A stretch of DNA of 45,212 nt from Thioclava indica (GCF_000714545.1 NZ_AUNB01000026.1:1-45212); one strand, 5' to 3'. Shown: positions 16,346-25,963, numbered from the stretch's first letter. Notes: generated from the sequence alone by a model not told the origin. Made by a program: numbers and translations.

Positions 16346-16598
16346 TGGCCTTCCTTTGCGCTAAGCCTTCGGGGCCGAATGTGGAGACAACCGTGAGCAA
16401 GGTCCAGCCCGCAGCGCGCAGCCTCGGCGCCAATTCGCGCGCCGCCTGTTGTTTCGAGCACGCCCCGTCCGAGACTTTTGCAACGCCATATTGCAACTGC
16501 AACGGGTTGTCGCGCTTGGCCTTATAGTCGGCGTAGCACTCGGCCTGAGCCGTGCCTGCGATGGCGATAAGGGCGCATATGAGAATGAGCTGTTTCAT
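16317..16598 (-). CDS. Small secreted protein of unknown function
   Basis: A 93-residue protein with a signal peptide (MKQLILICALIAIAGTAQA, cut before ECYADYK). The mature part has two cysteines (C21 and one in DGACSKQQA), probably a disulfide, and ends in GPFFLRY. I do not recognise a domain. The ATG at 16598 is chosen because the signal peptide starts there. Its 3' end overlaps the start of the membrane wHTH gene by 29 bases, so the two are likely co-transcribed. Confidence 0.65.
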   Translation of the reverse strand: MKQLILICALIAIAGTAQAECYADYKAKRDNPLQLQYGVAKVSDGACSKQQAARELAPRLRAAGWTLLTVVSTFGPEGLAQRKASAGPFFLRY

Positions 16599-16767
16599 GC
16601 CACTCACGTTGCGCAAAACGCCGTTGTTATTCAATAGCGAAAGGGGGTTGGCGCGGTTGATATCTGATAACAATGCGGCGTTATTGCCTGTCGATGGCGG
16701 TTGGAGCGAGGGTTGGTCATCGCAACTGATGCGGCCTGAACGGGTCGCCCCACTGAAAGGACCGACC

Positions 16768-17154
16768 ATGTCGCTCAAAACCAAAATGACCGCATTGTTC
16801 ACGGCTTCTGCACTGGCCTTGGGCACGTTTGGAATTTCCGCCAGCCCCGCCGCCGCGTTGGGCAAAAAGGATCGTCAGGCGTTGACCGTGATCCTTGGCG
16901 TCGGGGCGGCTGCGCTGCTTCTTGATTCGGCGAATAAGAATCAACGCCACGTGCGCCATGCGCCGCCGCCCCCGCCGCGTGTGGTGTATCGCGAAGTGCG
17001 TCGCGATGGTTATTATAAGGCGCGTCGCATCGACCGCCGCATCGACCGCCGCATCGACCGCCGTGTCGACCGCCGCATCGACCGTCGCATTGACCGTCGT
17101 GTCGACCGTCACATTGACCGCCGTGTCGACCGCCGCCACGAATCGCGTCGCTAA
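16768..17154 (+). CDS. Secreted Arg-rich protein with (I/V)DRR tandem repeats
   Basis: A 128-residue protein. The N-terminus is a signal peptide (to about residue 30, ASPAAA), followed by a second hydrophobic stretch (LTVILGVGAAALLL), a proline run (PPPPP) and a YYKARR segment. It ends with nine four-residue units of the IDRR/VDRR type (one VDRH), about residues 89-124. AAAGGA lies upstream of the ATG at 16768; the open frame extends further up but has no start signal. The tail is strongly charged and would be periplasmic or surface-exposed. Function unknown. Confidence 0.7.
   Translation: MSLKTKMTALFTASALALGTFGISASPAAALGKKDRQALTVILGVGAAALLLDSANKNQRHVRHAPPPPPRVVYREVRRDGYYKARRIDRRIDRRIDRRVDRRIDRRIDRRVDRHIDRRVDRRHESRR
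17030..17141 (+). repeat. 12-base tandem repeat coding (I/V)DRR
   Basis: About nine in-frame copies of a 12-base unit of the type ATCGACCGCCGC, with third-position and Ile/Val changes (ATC/ATT/GTC, CGC/CGT). No copy is separated by a spacer, and the reading frame is kept throughout. Confidence 0.85.
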
Positions 17155-17195
17155 GTCGGACGGCAGGTGCCACTTAAGAGCACCAATCGAGCGGG

Positions 17196-17223
17196 GCGGG
17201 GGCCAAGTGCCCCCGCTTTTTTT
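17196..17223 (+). terminator. Intrinsic terminator after the DRR-repeat gene
   Basis: A perfect 8-base stem GCGGGGGC/GCCCCCGC around CAAGT, followed by seven T's. It lies about 40 bases after the stop and just before rnhB. Confidence 0.92.
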
Positions 17224-17259
17224 ATTGAACGCACCGTCGATCCGTTGCATCCCGTCTTG

Positions 17260-17893
17260 ATGACACAAATTCCGGATTACTCCTTTGAAAGCGCTGCCCG
17301 CGCGCGGGGTTTGACCCTTATTGCCGGTGTTGACGAGGTCGGGCGTGGCCCGCTTTGTGGCCCCGTCACCGCCGCCGCCGTGGTATTGGATCCGGCCAAT
17401 ATCCCCGCCGGGCTGAACGATTCCAAAAAGCTGAGTGCCGCGAAACGCGCCAAGCTTGCCGCCGAGATCATGCAAAGCGCACAGTTCTGCGTTGCCCATG
17501 CCAGCGTCGAGGAAATCGACGAGATCAACATCCTGCAAGCCTCGCATCTGGCGATGTGCCGCGCGGTTGCAGGCCTGCCCACGCGCCCCGATCACGTCCT
17601 GGTCGACGGCAATCGCCTTCCGCGCGACCTGAGCCTTTCGGCCGAAGCCGTTGTGAAAGGCGACGGGCGATCTATGTCGATTGCGGCGGCCTCAATTCTT
17701 GCCAAAGAGGCGCGCGATTTGCTGATGGTGGATTTGGCGCAACAGTATCCGGGCTATGGCTGGGAGCGCAACGCGGGCTACCCGACCAAGGACCACTTGC
17801 AAGCCCTCCTAGATTTGGGGGTAACCCCCGTTCATAGACGTTCGTTCAAGCCTGTCCACAATATCTTGTGCCAAGCAAAATATATAACCCCTT

Positions 17894-17895
<2 letters not shown>
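17260..17895 (+). CDS. rnhB: Ribonuclease HII
   Basis: A 211-residue RNase HII that removes RNA from RNA-DNA hybrids, including single misincorporated ribonucleotides. The active-site region [11 protein letters not shown] is near residue 25, and the family stretch [19 protein letters not shown] and the C-terminal GYPTKDH and HRRSF are present. The ATG at 17260 gives the normal start [10 protein letters not shown]. The gene lies 100 bases upstream of ccrM; its stop overlaps a GATTC site. Confidence 0.96.
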
Positions 17896-19099
<1,204 letters not shown>

Positions 19100-19130
19100 G
19101 CTTCACACTAATCACAAAGTTTACCGCCAG

Positions 19131-19191
19131 TGCCTGAGGTCCGCCCTCAGGCACAGCCTTGCCCCGTCGTGTGAAAACGACGGGGCCTTTT
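19131..19191 (+). terminator. Double hairpin/terminator after ccrM
   Basis: First hairpin TGCCTGAG/CTCAGGCA at 19131-19153. Second, a stem GCCCCGTCGT/ACGACGGGGC at 19161-19186 with a 6-base loop, followed by CTTTT. The second is a good intrinsic terminator; the first adds structure. Confidence 0.82.
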
Positions 19192-19199
19192 GCGTTTGA

Positions 19200-19500
19200 A
19201 GGAAAACGGGGGCGCTGCCCCCCCGTCGCCGGAGGGCGACAATTAACAGTCAAAGAGGGGGCGCTGCCCCCTCTGGCTGCGCCATTCACCCCCGGGATAT
19301 TTCGATCAAGAGGAAGTTAGGGCTTTCTTTACCAGAATCAGGTGAGCTTGGTCCTACGGAACAGGCGGGGACGCCGATGGCCGTTCAAGGGGAAGCGCCC
19401 GGCCTTGCCGCCCAAAGACGGGCCCGAGCCGGGCGTTTTTTCTTCCTCTTGATAAAAATATCCCGGGGGAGGCCGCAGGCCGGGGGCAGCGCCCCGATCC
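19200..19500. repeat. Rhodobacteraceae-style intergenic repeat element
   Basis: Two 28-base inverted arms at 19289-19316 and 19442-19469 (core CCCGGGATATTT and AAGAGGAAG) match at 26 positions, the other two being CG against TT. GGGGCGCTGCCCC-type short palindromes lie at about 19207-19220 and 19255-19270, with the opposite-facing GGGGCAGCGCCCC near 19484-19496. A plus-strand terminator lies between the arms (19396-19441). I see no gene here. I recall similar GC-rich motifs as common in Rhodobacteraceae intergenic DNA. Confidence 0.6.
19396..19441 (+). terminator. Terminator inside the intergenic repeat
   Basis: Perfect 8-base arms CGCCCGGC and GCCGGGCG flank a 24-base loop and are followed by six T's. 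A shorter stem GCCCG/CGGGC with a 3-base loop is also possible. It could stop transcripts leaving ccrM. Confidence 0.7.
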
Positions 19501-19502
19501 GA

Positions 19503-19943
19503 TCAGCTTTTTTCCAGCCGCGCGCGCAATTCGCGTAAGACCGGCAAGGTTGCGCGCACTTTATCGGGGCCCAGATCGCGCACAATCCCGCCAATGATCG
19601 GCATCAAAGACGCCAGCGCGCCATCGCGAGCCCGCCGGCCGGAGGGCGACAGCGACACCCATTTGCGCCGCGCATCATCCCAATCGGGGCGGACATGCAC
19701 GTGGCCCGCCCATTCCAGCTTGGCAAGCGTATTGGTCATTGCGCCGCGCGTCACATGTAGCGCCTCGGCCAACTGTGCGGGCGTGCGTTCTTCATTGATG
19801 TGGCTGAGCAGGTTGAGCACCGAAAAATGTGAGATCTCCATCCCCTTGGGCAGCGCGCGGCTGACCACGTTTCGTGCCAGTTGATCGGCCATGAAGACCT
19901 CGGCGAACAGGGCTGCGGCAAGGGGATCGGGATCCTGGCTCAC
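19503..19943 (-). CDS. MarR-family transcriptional regulator
   Basis: A 146-residue winged-helix regulator. The DNA-binding part is PAQLAEALHVTRGAMTNTLAKLEWAGHV, with the wing RPDWDDARRKWVSLS at about residues 80-100. The dimer helices are at the N- and C-termini. Its ATG overlaps the stop of the upstream nitrilase gene (ATGA), so it is expressed with it; a role for it in that gene's control is possible but not shown. No ligand can be inferred. Confidence 0.9.
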   Translation of the reverse strand: MSQDPDPLAAALFAEVFMADQLARNVVSRALPKGMEISHFSVLNLLSHINEERTPAQLAEALHVTRGAMTNTLAKLEWAGHVHVRPDWDDARRKWVSLSPSGRRARDGALASLMPIIGGIVRDLGPDKVRATLPVLRELRARLEKS

Positions 19944-20770
19944 GGTGCCTCATAGCTCCGGTCATGAAACAGCGAGCGCAGGCGCAGACGCGTGGTTTCA
20001 ACCTCATCGAGATCGATATCGACAAGGCTGACGCCGGGCTCGGTGCCACCATCCACCAGCACATCCCCCCAAGGGTTCACTGCCAGAGAATGCCCCCAGG
20101 TTTTGCGTGGGCGCCCCTCATGCGCACCATGGGTGCCACATTGCGCCGGGGCCAGAACAAAGCACGAGTTCTCGATCGCGCGCGCACGCACCAAGGTTTC
20201 CCAGTGGGCGCGCCCGGTGCCCTCGGTAAAGGCCGAGGGGATTGTCAAAATATTCGCCCCCGCCTGTGCGAGTTGGCGATAGAGATGAGGAAAGCGCAAA
20301 TCATAGCAGACTGACATCCCGATCTGCCCGTATTTAGAGGGCGCAAGCACTGCCTGCTTGCCGGGGCGATAGCCCTCGGATTCGCGGTAGCGCTCGGTCT
20401 CGGAGACATCGAGATCGAACATATGGATTTTGTCATAGCTCGCGTTGATATCGCCCTTGCGACCGATCAGATAGGACCGGTTGGCAAAGCGCCCGTCATC
20501 ATCGCCGGTTTGCAAGCACAGCGATCCGATCAACACGTAAACGCCCAGCTTTTCCGCCTCTTGGCGGATCGCAGCCAGAGTAGGGTCGTTATGTTCGTGA
20601 TGCAGCACCTCGCGCTGATAGGCGCGATCCGAGGAGATCAGATTGGTGCATTCGGGCGTCGCGATCATCTGCGCGCCAGCAGCCGCGGCCTCGCGGATGA
20701 ATTCAAGCGTGACCGGCAGGTTTTTGACCGGATCGTCGGTAACAGACAGCTGAACCAGAGCAGCTTTCAT
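19940..20770 (-). CDS. Carbon-nitrogen hydrolase (Nit-type amidase)
   Basis: A 276-residue nitrilase-superfamily amidase. The Glu-Lys-Cys triad is visible in TPECTN (about residue 40), YDKIHMFD and SVCYDLRFP. The layout and the WGHSLAVNPWG stretch match Nit1/Nit2-type enzymes that repair deaminated glutathione or related omega-amides. The neighbouring glutaredoxin gene fits a glutathione link, but the substrate is inferred. The ATG at 20770 begins MKAALVQLSVTDD, the usual family start; it lies 4 bases after the glutaredoxin stop. Confidence 0.9.
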   Translation of the reverse strand: MKAALVQLSVTDDPVKNLPVTLEFIREAAAAGAQMIATPECTNLISSDRAYQREVLHHEHNDPTLAAIRQEAEKLGVYVLIGSLCLQTGDDDGRFANRSYLIGRKGDINASYDKIHMFDLDVSETERYRESEGYRPGKQAVLAPSKYGQIGMSVCYDLRFPHLYRQLAQAGANILTIPSAFTEGTGRAHWETLVRARAIENSCFVLAPAQCGTHGAHEGRPRKTWGHSLAVNPWGDVLVDGGTEPGVSLVDIDLDEVETTRLRLRSLFHDRSYEAP

Positions 20771-20774
20771 TGCA

Positions 20775-21032
20775 TCACTCCGCCAACATCGTGTCGAGCT
20801 TGCCCGAATGGTCAAGCGCATGCAGCTCGTCGCAGCCGCCAATCGGTTCATCGCCAATGAAAATTTGCGGCACCGTGCGTCCACCCTTTGCGCGCTGCAT
20901 CATTTCTGCGCGCAGATGCGGGTCACGGCCCACGTCGGTTTCTTCATAGGTTACGCCCTTTTGCTCCAACAGGCGCTTGGCCATGATGCAAAACGGGCAG
21001 GTTCGGGTGGTATAGATCTCGACGCGCTTCAT
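20775..21032 (-). CDS. grxC: Glutaredoxin 3
   Basis: An 85-residue glutaredoxin with CPFC at residues 14-17, TVPQIFIG (cis-proline loop) and GGCDEL. It reduces disulfides and mixed disulfides using glutathione in the cytoplasm. Length and motifs fit GrxC. It lies in a minus-strand run comF-grxC-nitrilase-marR with short gaps (37 and 4 bases). Confidence 0.96.
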   Translation of the reverse strand: MKRVEIYTTRTCPFCIMAKRLLEQKGVTYEETDVGRDPHLRAEMMQRAKGGRTVPQIFIGDEPIGGCDELHALDHSGKLDTMLAE

Positions 21033-21069
21033 GCGATAATCCCTTTCAAGTCGGCTCGACTATAGGGAT

Positions 21070-21834
21070 TTAGGGCGCCTTCGCAACGCGCGCCAGTGTC
21101 ACGACATCAACCCGGGCAGCATCGGCTTGCATGGCCGCCTGTGTCGCCACCCCAAGAGTCGCCCCCGATGTCATCACGTCATCCACAATCAGCACGTTGC
21201 GTCCCGCGATCAGATCGGCGCGTACAGGGTTGACGGTGATCGCGTCGGCGAGATTGGCAAGGCGTGCGTCTCGGTCATGGCCCTTCTGGCTCGCAGTATT
21301 TCGGGTGCGCAGGAACAGGTCGACGCAGCCCTCGCGCCCGGTGATCCGCGCCATCGCCTGCGCCAGCAGTGCGGATTGGTTGTAGCGCCGTTTCAGTAAT
21401 CGCCAGCGATGCAGTGGGATCGGCGCAATCAGCGTGTCGGGCGTGATCAGGGGGCGTGCTGCCTGCGCCATCCAAGCCGCCATCGGCCGCACCAGATCAA
21501 GCCGGTCGGCATGTTTGAATGACAGAACCAAATCGCGCCCCACGCCGGAATACATCATTGCCGTGCGCCCGCGCGTCCACGGGCGCGGATGGGTCATGCA
21601 ATCGTCGCACAACACAGATTCGCCGCCGTCGTCACCGGGCAGGGGCACGCCGCAGGCATCGCAGACCGTGCCGGTGGCGAAACTCGTCTGCTCCCAGCAA
21701 CTCAGACACAGGCCGAAATCAGACCCGACCTCTTCTCCACAGGCAATGCAGCGCGGTGGGAAAACGGCGTGAAGCGCGTGCATTCCTCCCGCTAGCATCC
21801 GTGCGCGAAGCACGTTAAGACCTGTCTCAGCCAT
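21070..21834 (-). CDS. comF: ComF-family phosphoribosyltransferase-like protein
   Basis: About 254 residues. The N-terminus has a zinc-binding CxxC set (PPRCIACG, CLSC, CDACG, CDDC), followed by a phosphoribosyltransferase domain with the PRPP loop VLIVDDVMTSGATL. In other bacteria ComF is needed for DNA uptake by competence; outside them its role is unclear. The ATG at 21834 shares two bases with the start of the divergent methyltransferase gene; ATGs at 21798 or 21783 (with GGAGG very close) are alternatives that would leave a small gap. Confidence 0.9.
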   Translation of the reverse strand: MAETGLNVLRARMLAGGMHALHAVFPPRCIACGEEVGSDFGLCLSCWEQTSFATGTVCDACGVPLPGDDGGESVLCDDCMTHPRPWTRGRTAMMYSGVGRDLVLSFKHADRLDLVRPMAAWMAQAARPLITPDTLIAPIPLHRWRLLKRRYNQSALLAQAMARITGREGCVDLFLRTRNTASQKGHDRDARLANLADAITVNPVRADLIAGRNVLIVDDVMTSGATLGVATQAAMQADAARVDVVTLARVAKAP

Positions 21835-22666
21835 GAACACACCGCCCCTCTTGACCGACCGCGCCGCCTTGAGGCGCCAACGCGCCCGCGCCGCGCGCGC
21901 CCCCGAGCTATTCCTGCACGAGGATGCGGCCGATGAGCTGTATGAAAGGCTCCAAGAGGTTAACAGAACCTTTACGTCACCCGCCGTAATCACCGCTTTT
22001 CCCGAACCGTGGCGCAAAATCCTGTCCAACGCCAAGATCGTGGCCGATAGCGACCTGCTTGATCTGGAAGAGGGCGCGCATGATCTGGTGGTGCATGCGA
22101 TGTGCTTGCATTGGGCGAATGATCCGGTCGGGCAGATGGTGCAGGCAGCCCGCGCGCTGGAACCCGACGGGCTGTTTCTGGCGGTGATGTTTGGTGGCCA
22201 GACCCTGAACGAGCTGCGCGCGGCGCTGGCGCAGGCCGAGGCCGCGATCACCGGCGGTCTTAGCCCGCGTGTGCTGCCGATGGGTGAAATTCGCGATCTG
22301 GGCGCTTTGCTGGGGCGGGCCGGATTTGCGCTGCCGGTGGCAGATGCGGTGACGCGCAAGGTGACTTACGAAACCCCGCTGCGCCTGCTCAGCGATCTGC
22401 GTGCCATGGGCGAGACCAACGCGCTTGCGGCCCGCAGCCGCCATTTCACCCGTCGCGATATAATGTCCGAGGCGTTGCGGATCTATTCCGACAGCTATCG
22501 CGAGCCTGATGGTCGCGTGCGCGCCACGTTCGAGATGGTTTGGCTGACAGGCTGGAAACCCCACCCGAAACAGCAAAAACCCCTGCGCCCCGGAACCGCC
22601 GCGAATCGTTTGGCCGATGCGCTGGGCACGATGGAAATTCCGACGGGGGATAAGCCGGGGCACTAA
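21833..22666 (+). CDS. SAM-dependent methyltransferase (BioC/NDUFAF5-like)
   Basis: A 277-residue class I methyltransferase-like protein starting MNTPPLLTDRAALRRQRARA, as in the alphaproteobacterial relatives of NDUFAF5. The middle part (DLVVHAMCLHWANDPVGQMVQAARALEPDGLFLAVMF, split here around HWANDP) is the post-motif region. The first SAM loop is degenerate, as often in this group. NDUFAF5 acts in complex I assembly; a like role here is inference. No good ribosome site is seen before the ATG, which overlaps the comF start. Confidence 0.82.
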   Translation: MNTPPLLTDRAALRRQRARAARAPELFLHEDAADELYERLQEVNRTFTSPAVITAFPEPWRKILSNAKIVADSDLLDLEEGAHDLVVHAMCLHWANDPVGQMVQAARALEPDGLFLAVMFGGQTLNELRAALAQAEAAITGGLSPRVLPMGEIRDLGALLGRAGFALPVADAVTRKVTYETPLRLLSDLRAMGETNALAARSRHFTRRDIMSEALRIYSDSYREPDGRVRATFEMVWLTGWKPHPKQQKPLRPGTAANRLADALGTMEIPTGDKPGH

Positions 22667-22682
22667 ATTCGCCCGGCGCGGA

Positions 22683-24029
22683 TTACCCCAGCGCGGTCAG
22701 AAACGCCTTGGACCACCAATGCACGTCCTGCGTGGTCAGCCCCTTCATCAACGCGTGATAACGCTCGCGCCGTTCAGACAGCGACATCATTAAAGCGGTC
22801 AGCATCGCGGTTGCCATTTGCTCGGTGTCATGGGGATTGACGATCAACGCCTCCTCCATCTGCTCGGCGGCCCCGGCAAATTGCGACAACATCAGAACAC
22901 CGGGATTTTCGGGGTTTTGCGCCGCGATATATTCCTTGGCCACAAGGTTCATCCCGTCCATCAGCGGCGTCACCAGCCCGACTTGCGAGGCGCGATACAG
23001 CCCCGCCAGAACCGCGCGCGGCACGGGGCGGTTGATGAACCGGATCGGCGCCCATTGGATATCAGCAAACTGCCCGTTGATCCGGCCCGACAGATGCTCG
23101 GTCTCTTCGCGAATATCGTCATAGGCGGGCACGCCTTCGCGGGTGGGCGGAGAGATCTGGATCAGCGAAACATGGCGGTGCCAATCCTCGTGGCGTTCGA
23201 GAAACTCGCCAAAGGCGCGAAAGCGTTGCGGCACACCCTTGGAATAATCCAGCCGATCCACGCCGATCATCAGGCTGCGATTGGGCTTCACGATGCCTGC
23301 GGGCAGCTTTTCGATCTCTTGCTCGGCCAGTGTCTTGAACTCGCCTGCGTCGATCGAGATCGGAAACGCCTCGATCCGGCACTGACGCGGGGCAAGATGC
23401 ACAAAACCGTTGCCCAGATCCGAGGCCTCGCCGATCTCGACCATCGAGGCCAGACAAGCGCGCACATCGCGCTCGGCCTGCAATCCCACCAAATCAAAAT
23501 TCGACAACCACTGGCAAATCTCACGCCCGTTAGGCAGCGCCTGCATCGCCGTCGGGCCGGGAAACGGCGTGTGTAGAAAAAATCCCATGGGGCTGTGAAC
23601 GCCGAGCGTGCGCAGTTCATAGGCCAGCGGCAGGAAGTGGAAATCATGCACCCAGATCCGGTCTTCGGGCTGGATGATCGGCGCAAGCATCTTGGCCAGT
23701 CGCCGGTTCACCTGCTTGTAGCTATCGAGATAATCCTGCTGGATCTGCATCAGATCGGTGCGACCGTGAAACAGGGGCCACAGCACCGAATTGGAATAGC
23801 CGTCGTAATACAGCGCGTGCTCTTCCTCGGTCAGATCAAAGCGCATCCGTTTGAACGGCCCGCCTTTAATCTCGCGAAGCTCTGTGCCGGGCTGTTTGAC
23901 GGTCTCGCCCGATGTGCCGATCCAAAGCCCGCCGTTTTCGCTTAGGACATCGCCAAGCGCCACGACCAGCCCGCCCGAGGGGTTTGCCCCGGTGGGAATG
24001 CGGTTTGACAGGCAAATCAGACGTCCCAT
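22683..24029 (-). CDS. otsA: Trehalose-6-phosphate synthase
   Basis: A 448-residue GT20 glycosyltransferase that makes trehalose-6-phosphate from UDP-glucose and glucose-6-phosphate. It starts MGRLICLSNRIPTG, the usual beginning, and has WVHDFHFLPLA, GFFLHTPFPG, GVDRLDYSKGVPQR and LVTPLMDGMNLVAKEYIA. The ATG at 24029 is 2 bases after the otsB stop. With otsB it gives osmoprotectant synthesis in the cytoplasm. Confidence 0.97.
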   Translation of the reverse strand: MGRLICLSNRIPTGANPSGGLVVALGDVLSENGGLWIGTSGETVKQPGTELREIKGGPFKRMRFDLTEEEHALYYDGYSNSVLWPLFHGRTDLMQIQQDYLDSYKQVNRRLAKMLAPIIQPEDRIWVHDFHFLPLAYELRTLGVHSPMGFFLHTPFPGPTAMQALPNGREICQWLSNFDLVGLQAERDVRACLASMVEIGEASDLGNGFVHLAPRQCRIEAFPISIDAGEFKTLAEQEIEKLPAGIVKPNRSLMIGVDRLDYSKGVPQRFRAFGEFLERHEDWHRHVSLIQISPPTREGVPAYDDIREETEHLSGRINGQFADIQWAPIRFINRPVPRAVLAGLYRASQVGLVTPLMDGMNLVAKEYIAAQNPENPGVLMLSQFAGAAEQMEEALIVNPHDTEQMATAMLTALMMSLSERRERYHALMKGLTTQDVHWWSKAFLTALG

Positions 24030-24031
24030 GC

Positions 24032-24778
24032 TTAGCCCTCCAATGCCGCCATGAGCCAAGCGCGCAACTGGCTTGGCGCATCTAATCGAAACCGCGCAAC
24101 GCTGTGTCCCGCGCCGATCTTGACGCCGAAACCGCCATGATCCTCGGCCCAAGCGAGCGCAGGCTCGTCGGTCGTGTCATCGCCCGCATAGACCGGGCGG
24201 CGTCCTGCGAAAGCGGATAGCTCGGACAACAGCGCCAGCGCGCCATCCTTGGAAAAACCTGCCGGACGCAGTTCAACCGCCATCTTCGCGGGTTGCACGG
24301 CAAAATCGCCATGACGTGCCGCAAGGTCCTGCGCAAACCCTTCAACCAGCGTCTGCTGAGCGGGATCAGACCGGAAATGCACCGCGCCGCCATGGCTTTT
24401 ATGCTCATAAAGCAGGCCCGACCGGGTGGCAAAGCTGGCCATCTCCTGTTGCAACTCAGAGAGGCCCGCAGGCTGATGCGCCATTGGGGCCGTCATGCCG
24501 CGCGCTTCGGCCCCGTGAGAGCCGACCATCGGCCCGTCAAACCCCTGCAAAAACGTCTCTAACTCGTGCAAAGAGCGCCCTGACACGATGGCCAGCGCCC
24601 CGTTCAAACGCGCTGACAGATCCTGCAAAACGCGGGGCAAAGCATCAGGCACCTTGATGGCATCGGGAGTGGGGGCGATGTCAACAAGGCAGCCATCGAA
24701 ATCCAGAAAAAGCGCCTCCCGCCCGAGGTTCAACGCGGGGGGTGTCGGTTTCACGCCAGTTGAGTCATCCATTGTCAT
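24032..24778 (-). CDS. otsB: Trehalose-6-phosphate phosphatase
   Basis: A 248-residue HAD phosphatase. Motif I is FLDFDGCLVDIAP near residue 25 (DxDG followed by Cys where Thr is usual), motif II is VSGRSLHELE, and the end part YAGDDTTDEPAL gives the acidic motif IV. It removes phosphate from trehalose-6-phosphate made by OtsA. The ATG at 24778 or the next one at 24772 starts it; it is first in the otsBA operon. Confidence 0.95.
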   Translation of the reverse strand: MTMDDSTGVKPTPPALNLGREALFLDFDGCLVDIAPTPDAIKVPDALPRVLQDLSARLNGALAIVSGRSLHELETFLQGFDGPMVGSHGAEARGMTAPMAHQPAGLSELQQEMASFATRSGLLYEHKSHGGAVHFRSDPAQQTLVEGFAQDLAARHGDFAVQPAKMAVELRPAGFSKDGALALLSELSAFAGRRPVYAGDDTTDEPALAWAEDHGGFGVKIGAGHSVARFRLDAPSQLRAWLMAALEG

Positions 24779-24889
24779 GATGTGAACGTAAGTGATCCTG
24801 AAGCGGTTGAATAGGCCGCATTGACCTGACGGGGAAACCCTTTAAGTCGAGAGAATGTTCCAAAAGACTGAATGATAGGACAGTGACCG

Positions 24890-25945
24890 ATGACGAATGA
24901 CGCCGCCACGCGCCTTGCCCATGCGCCAGCCGACCATCCGCCCGTGAAAGCCGCCAAAATCGGCCTGCTGGTTGCAAATCTGGGAACGCCGGACGGCACC
25001 GATTACTGGTCAATGCGCCGCTATCTGAACGAGTTTCTGTCGGACGAGCGCGTGATCGATATTGCGCGCTGGAAATGGCAGCCGCTGTTGCAGCTGATCA
25101 TCCTGACCAAGCGGCCCTTCACGAGCGGCGCGAATTACAAGACGATCTGGAACAACGAGGCGGATGAAAGCCCGCTGATGACGATCACCAAGCAGCAGGT
25201 CACCAAGCTGCGCGCGGCGGTCTCGGCGCGTTACGGGGCCGAAGTCGTGGTCGATTATTGCATGCGCTACGGCAATCCCTCGACCAAATCGGTCGTGGAT
25301 CGCATGGTCGCGCAGGGCTGCGAGAAAATCCTGTTTGTGCCGCTTTACCCGCAATATGCGGGTCCGACCTCGGCCACCGCTAATGACGAATTCTTCCGCG
25401 CATTAATGAAGCAGAAACGTCAGCCCGCCGCGCGCATCGCGCCGGAATATTTCGACCGTCCCAGCTATATCGAGGCGCTCGCGACCTCGGTCGAGCGCGC
25501 TTATGCCAAGCTCGACACCAAGCCGGATGTGCTGGTGGCGTCGTATCATGGGATGCCGCGCCGCTACCTGATGGAGGGCGACCCCTACCACTGCCAATGC
25601 CAGAAAACGTCTCGGCTTTTGCGTGAGCGGCTGGGCTGGGACAAGGACGCGATCGACACGACCTTCCAGTCGGTCTTTGGCCGCGAAGTCTGGCTCAAGC
25701 CCTACACGGTCGAGCATGTCGCCGAACTCGCCAAAGCGGGCAAAAAGAACATCGCGGTGATCTCGCCTGCGTTTTCCGCCGATTGCATCGAGACGCTAGA
25801 GGAAATCAACGGAGAGATTTGCGAAGCATTCGAACATGCAGGTGGCGAAACCTTCACCTATATTCCCTGCCTGAATGACGACGATCTGCATATCGACGCG
25901 CTGATGGATCTGGTGCAGGAAAACCTGGCGGGCTGGATCGAATAG
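24890..25945 (+). CDS. hemH: Ferrochelatase
   Basis: A 351-residue enzyme that inserts Fe2+ into protoporphyrin IX, the last heme step. LLVANLGTPDG near residue 25, the metal-site His in SYHGMPRRYL, the HCQCQKT stretch and the Glu-containing DCIETLEEI are all present. The N-terminal 20 residues are polar. It is monocistronic here: otsB is divergent on one side and the HAD gene converges on the other, 18 bases away. Confidence 0.97.
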   Translation: MTNDAATRLAHAPADHPPVKAAKIGLLVANLGTPDGTDYWSMRRYLNEFLSDERVIDIARWKWQPLLQLIILTKRPFTSGANYKTIWNNEADESPLMTITKQQVTKLRAAVSARYGAEVVVDYCMRYGNPSTKSVVDRMVAQGCEKILFVPLYPQYAGPTSATANDEFFRALMKQKRQPAARIAPEYFDRPSYIEALATSVERAYAKLDTKPDVLVASYHGMPRRYLMEGDPYHCQCQKTSRLLRERLGWDKDAIDTTFQSVFGREVWLKPYTVEHVAELAKAGKKNIAVISPAFSADCIETLEEINGEICEAFEHAGGETFTYIPCLNDDDLHIDALMDLVQENLAGWIE

Positions 25946-25963
25946 AGCCTATTGCTGCTTAAA

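Noticed and set aside
17030-17141. Possible CRISPR-like array
   Set aside because: Units are 12 bases with no spacers and keep a reading frame, so this is a coding tandem repeat.
16717-17595. Long minus-strand frame across the DRR-repeat and rnhB genes
   Set aside because: It is antisense to two well-supported genes; its repeats of Thr/Val/Asp are only the complement of the 12-base repeat.
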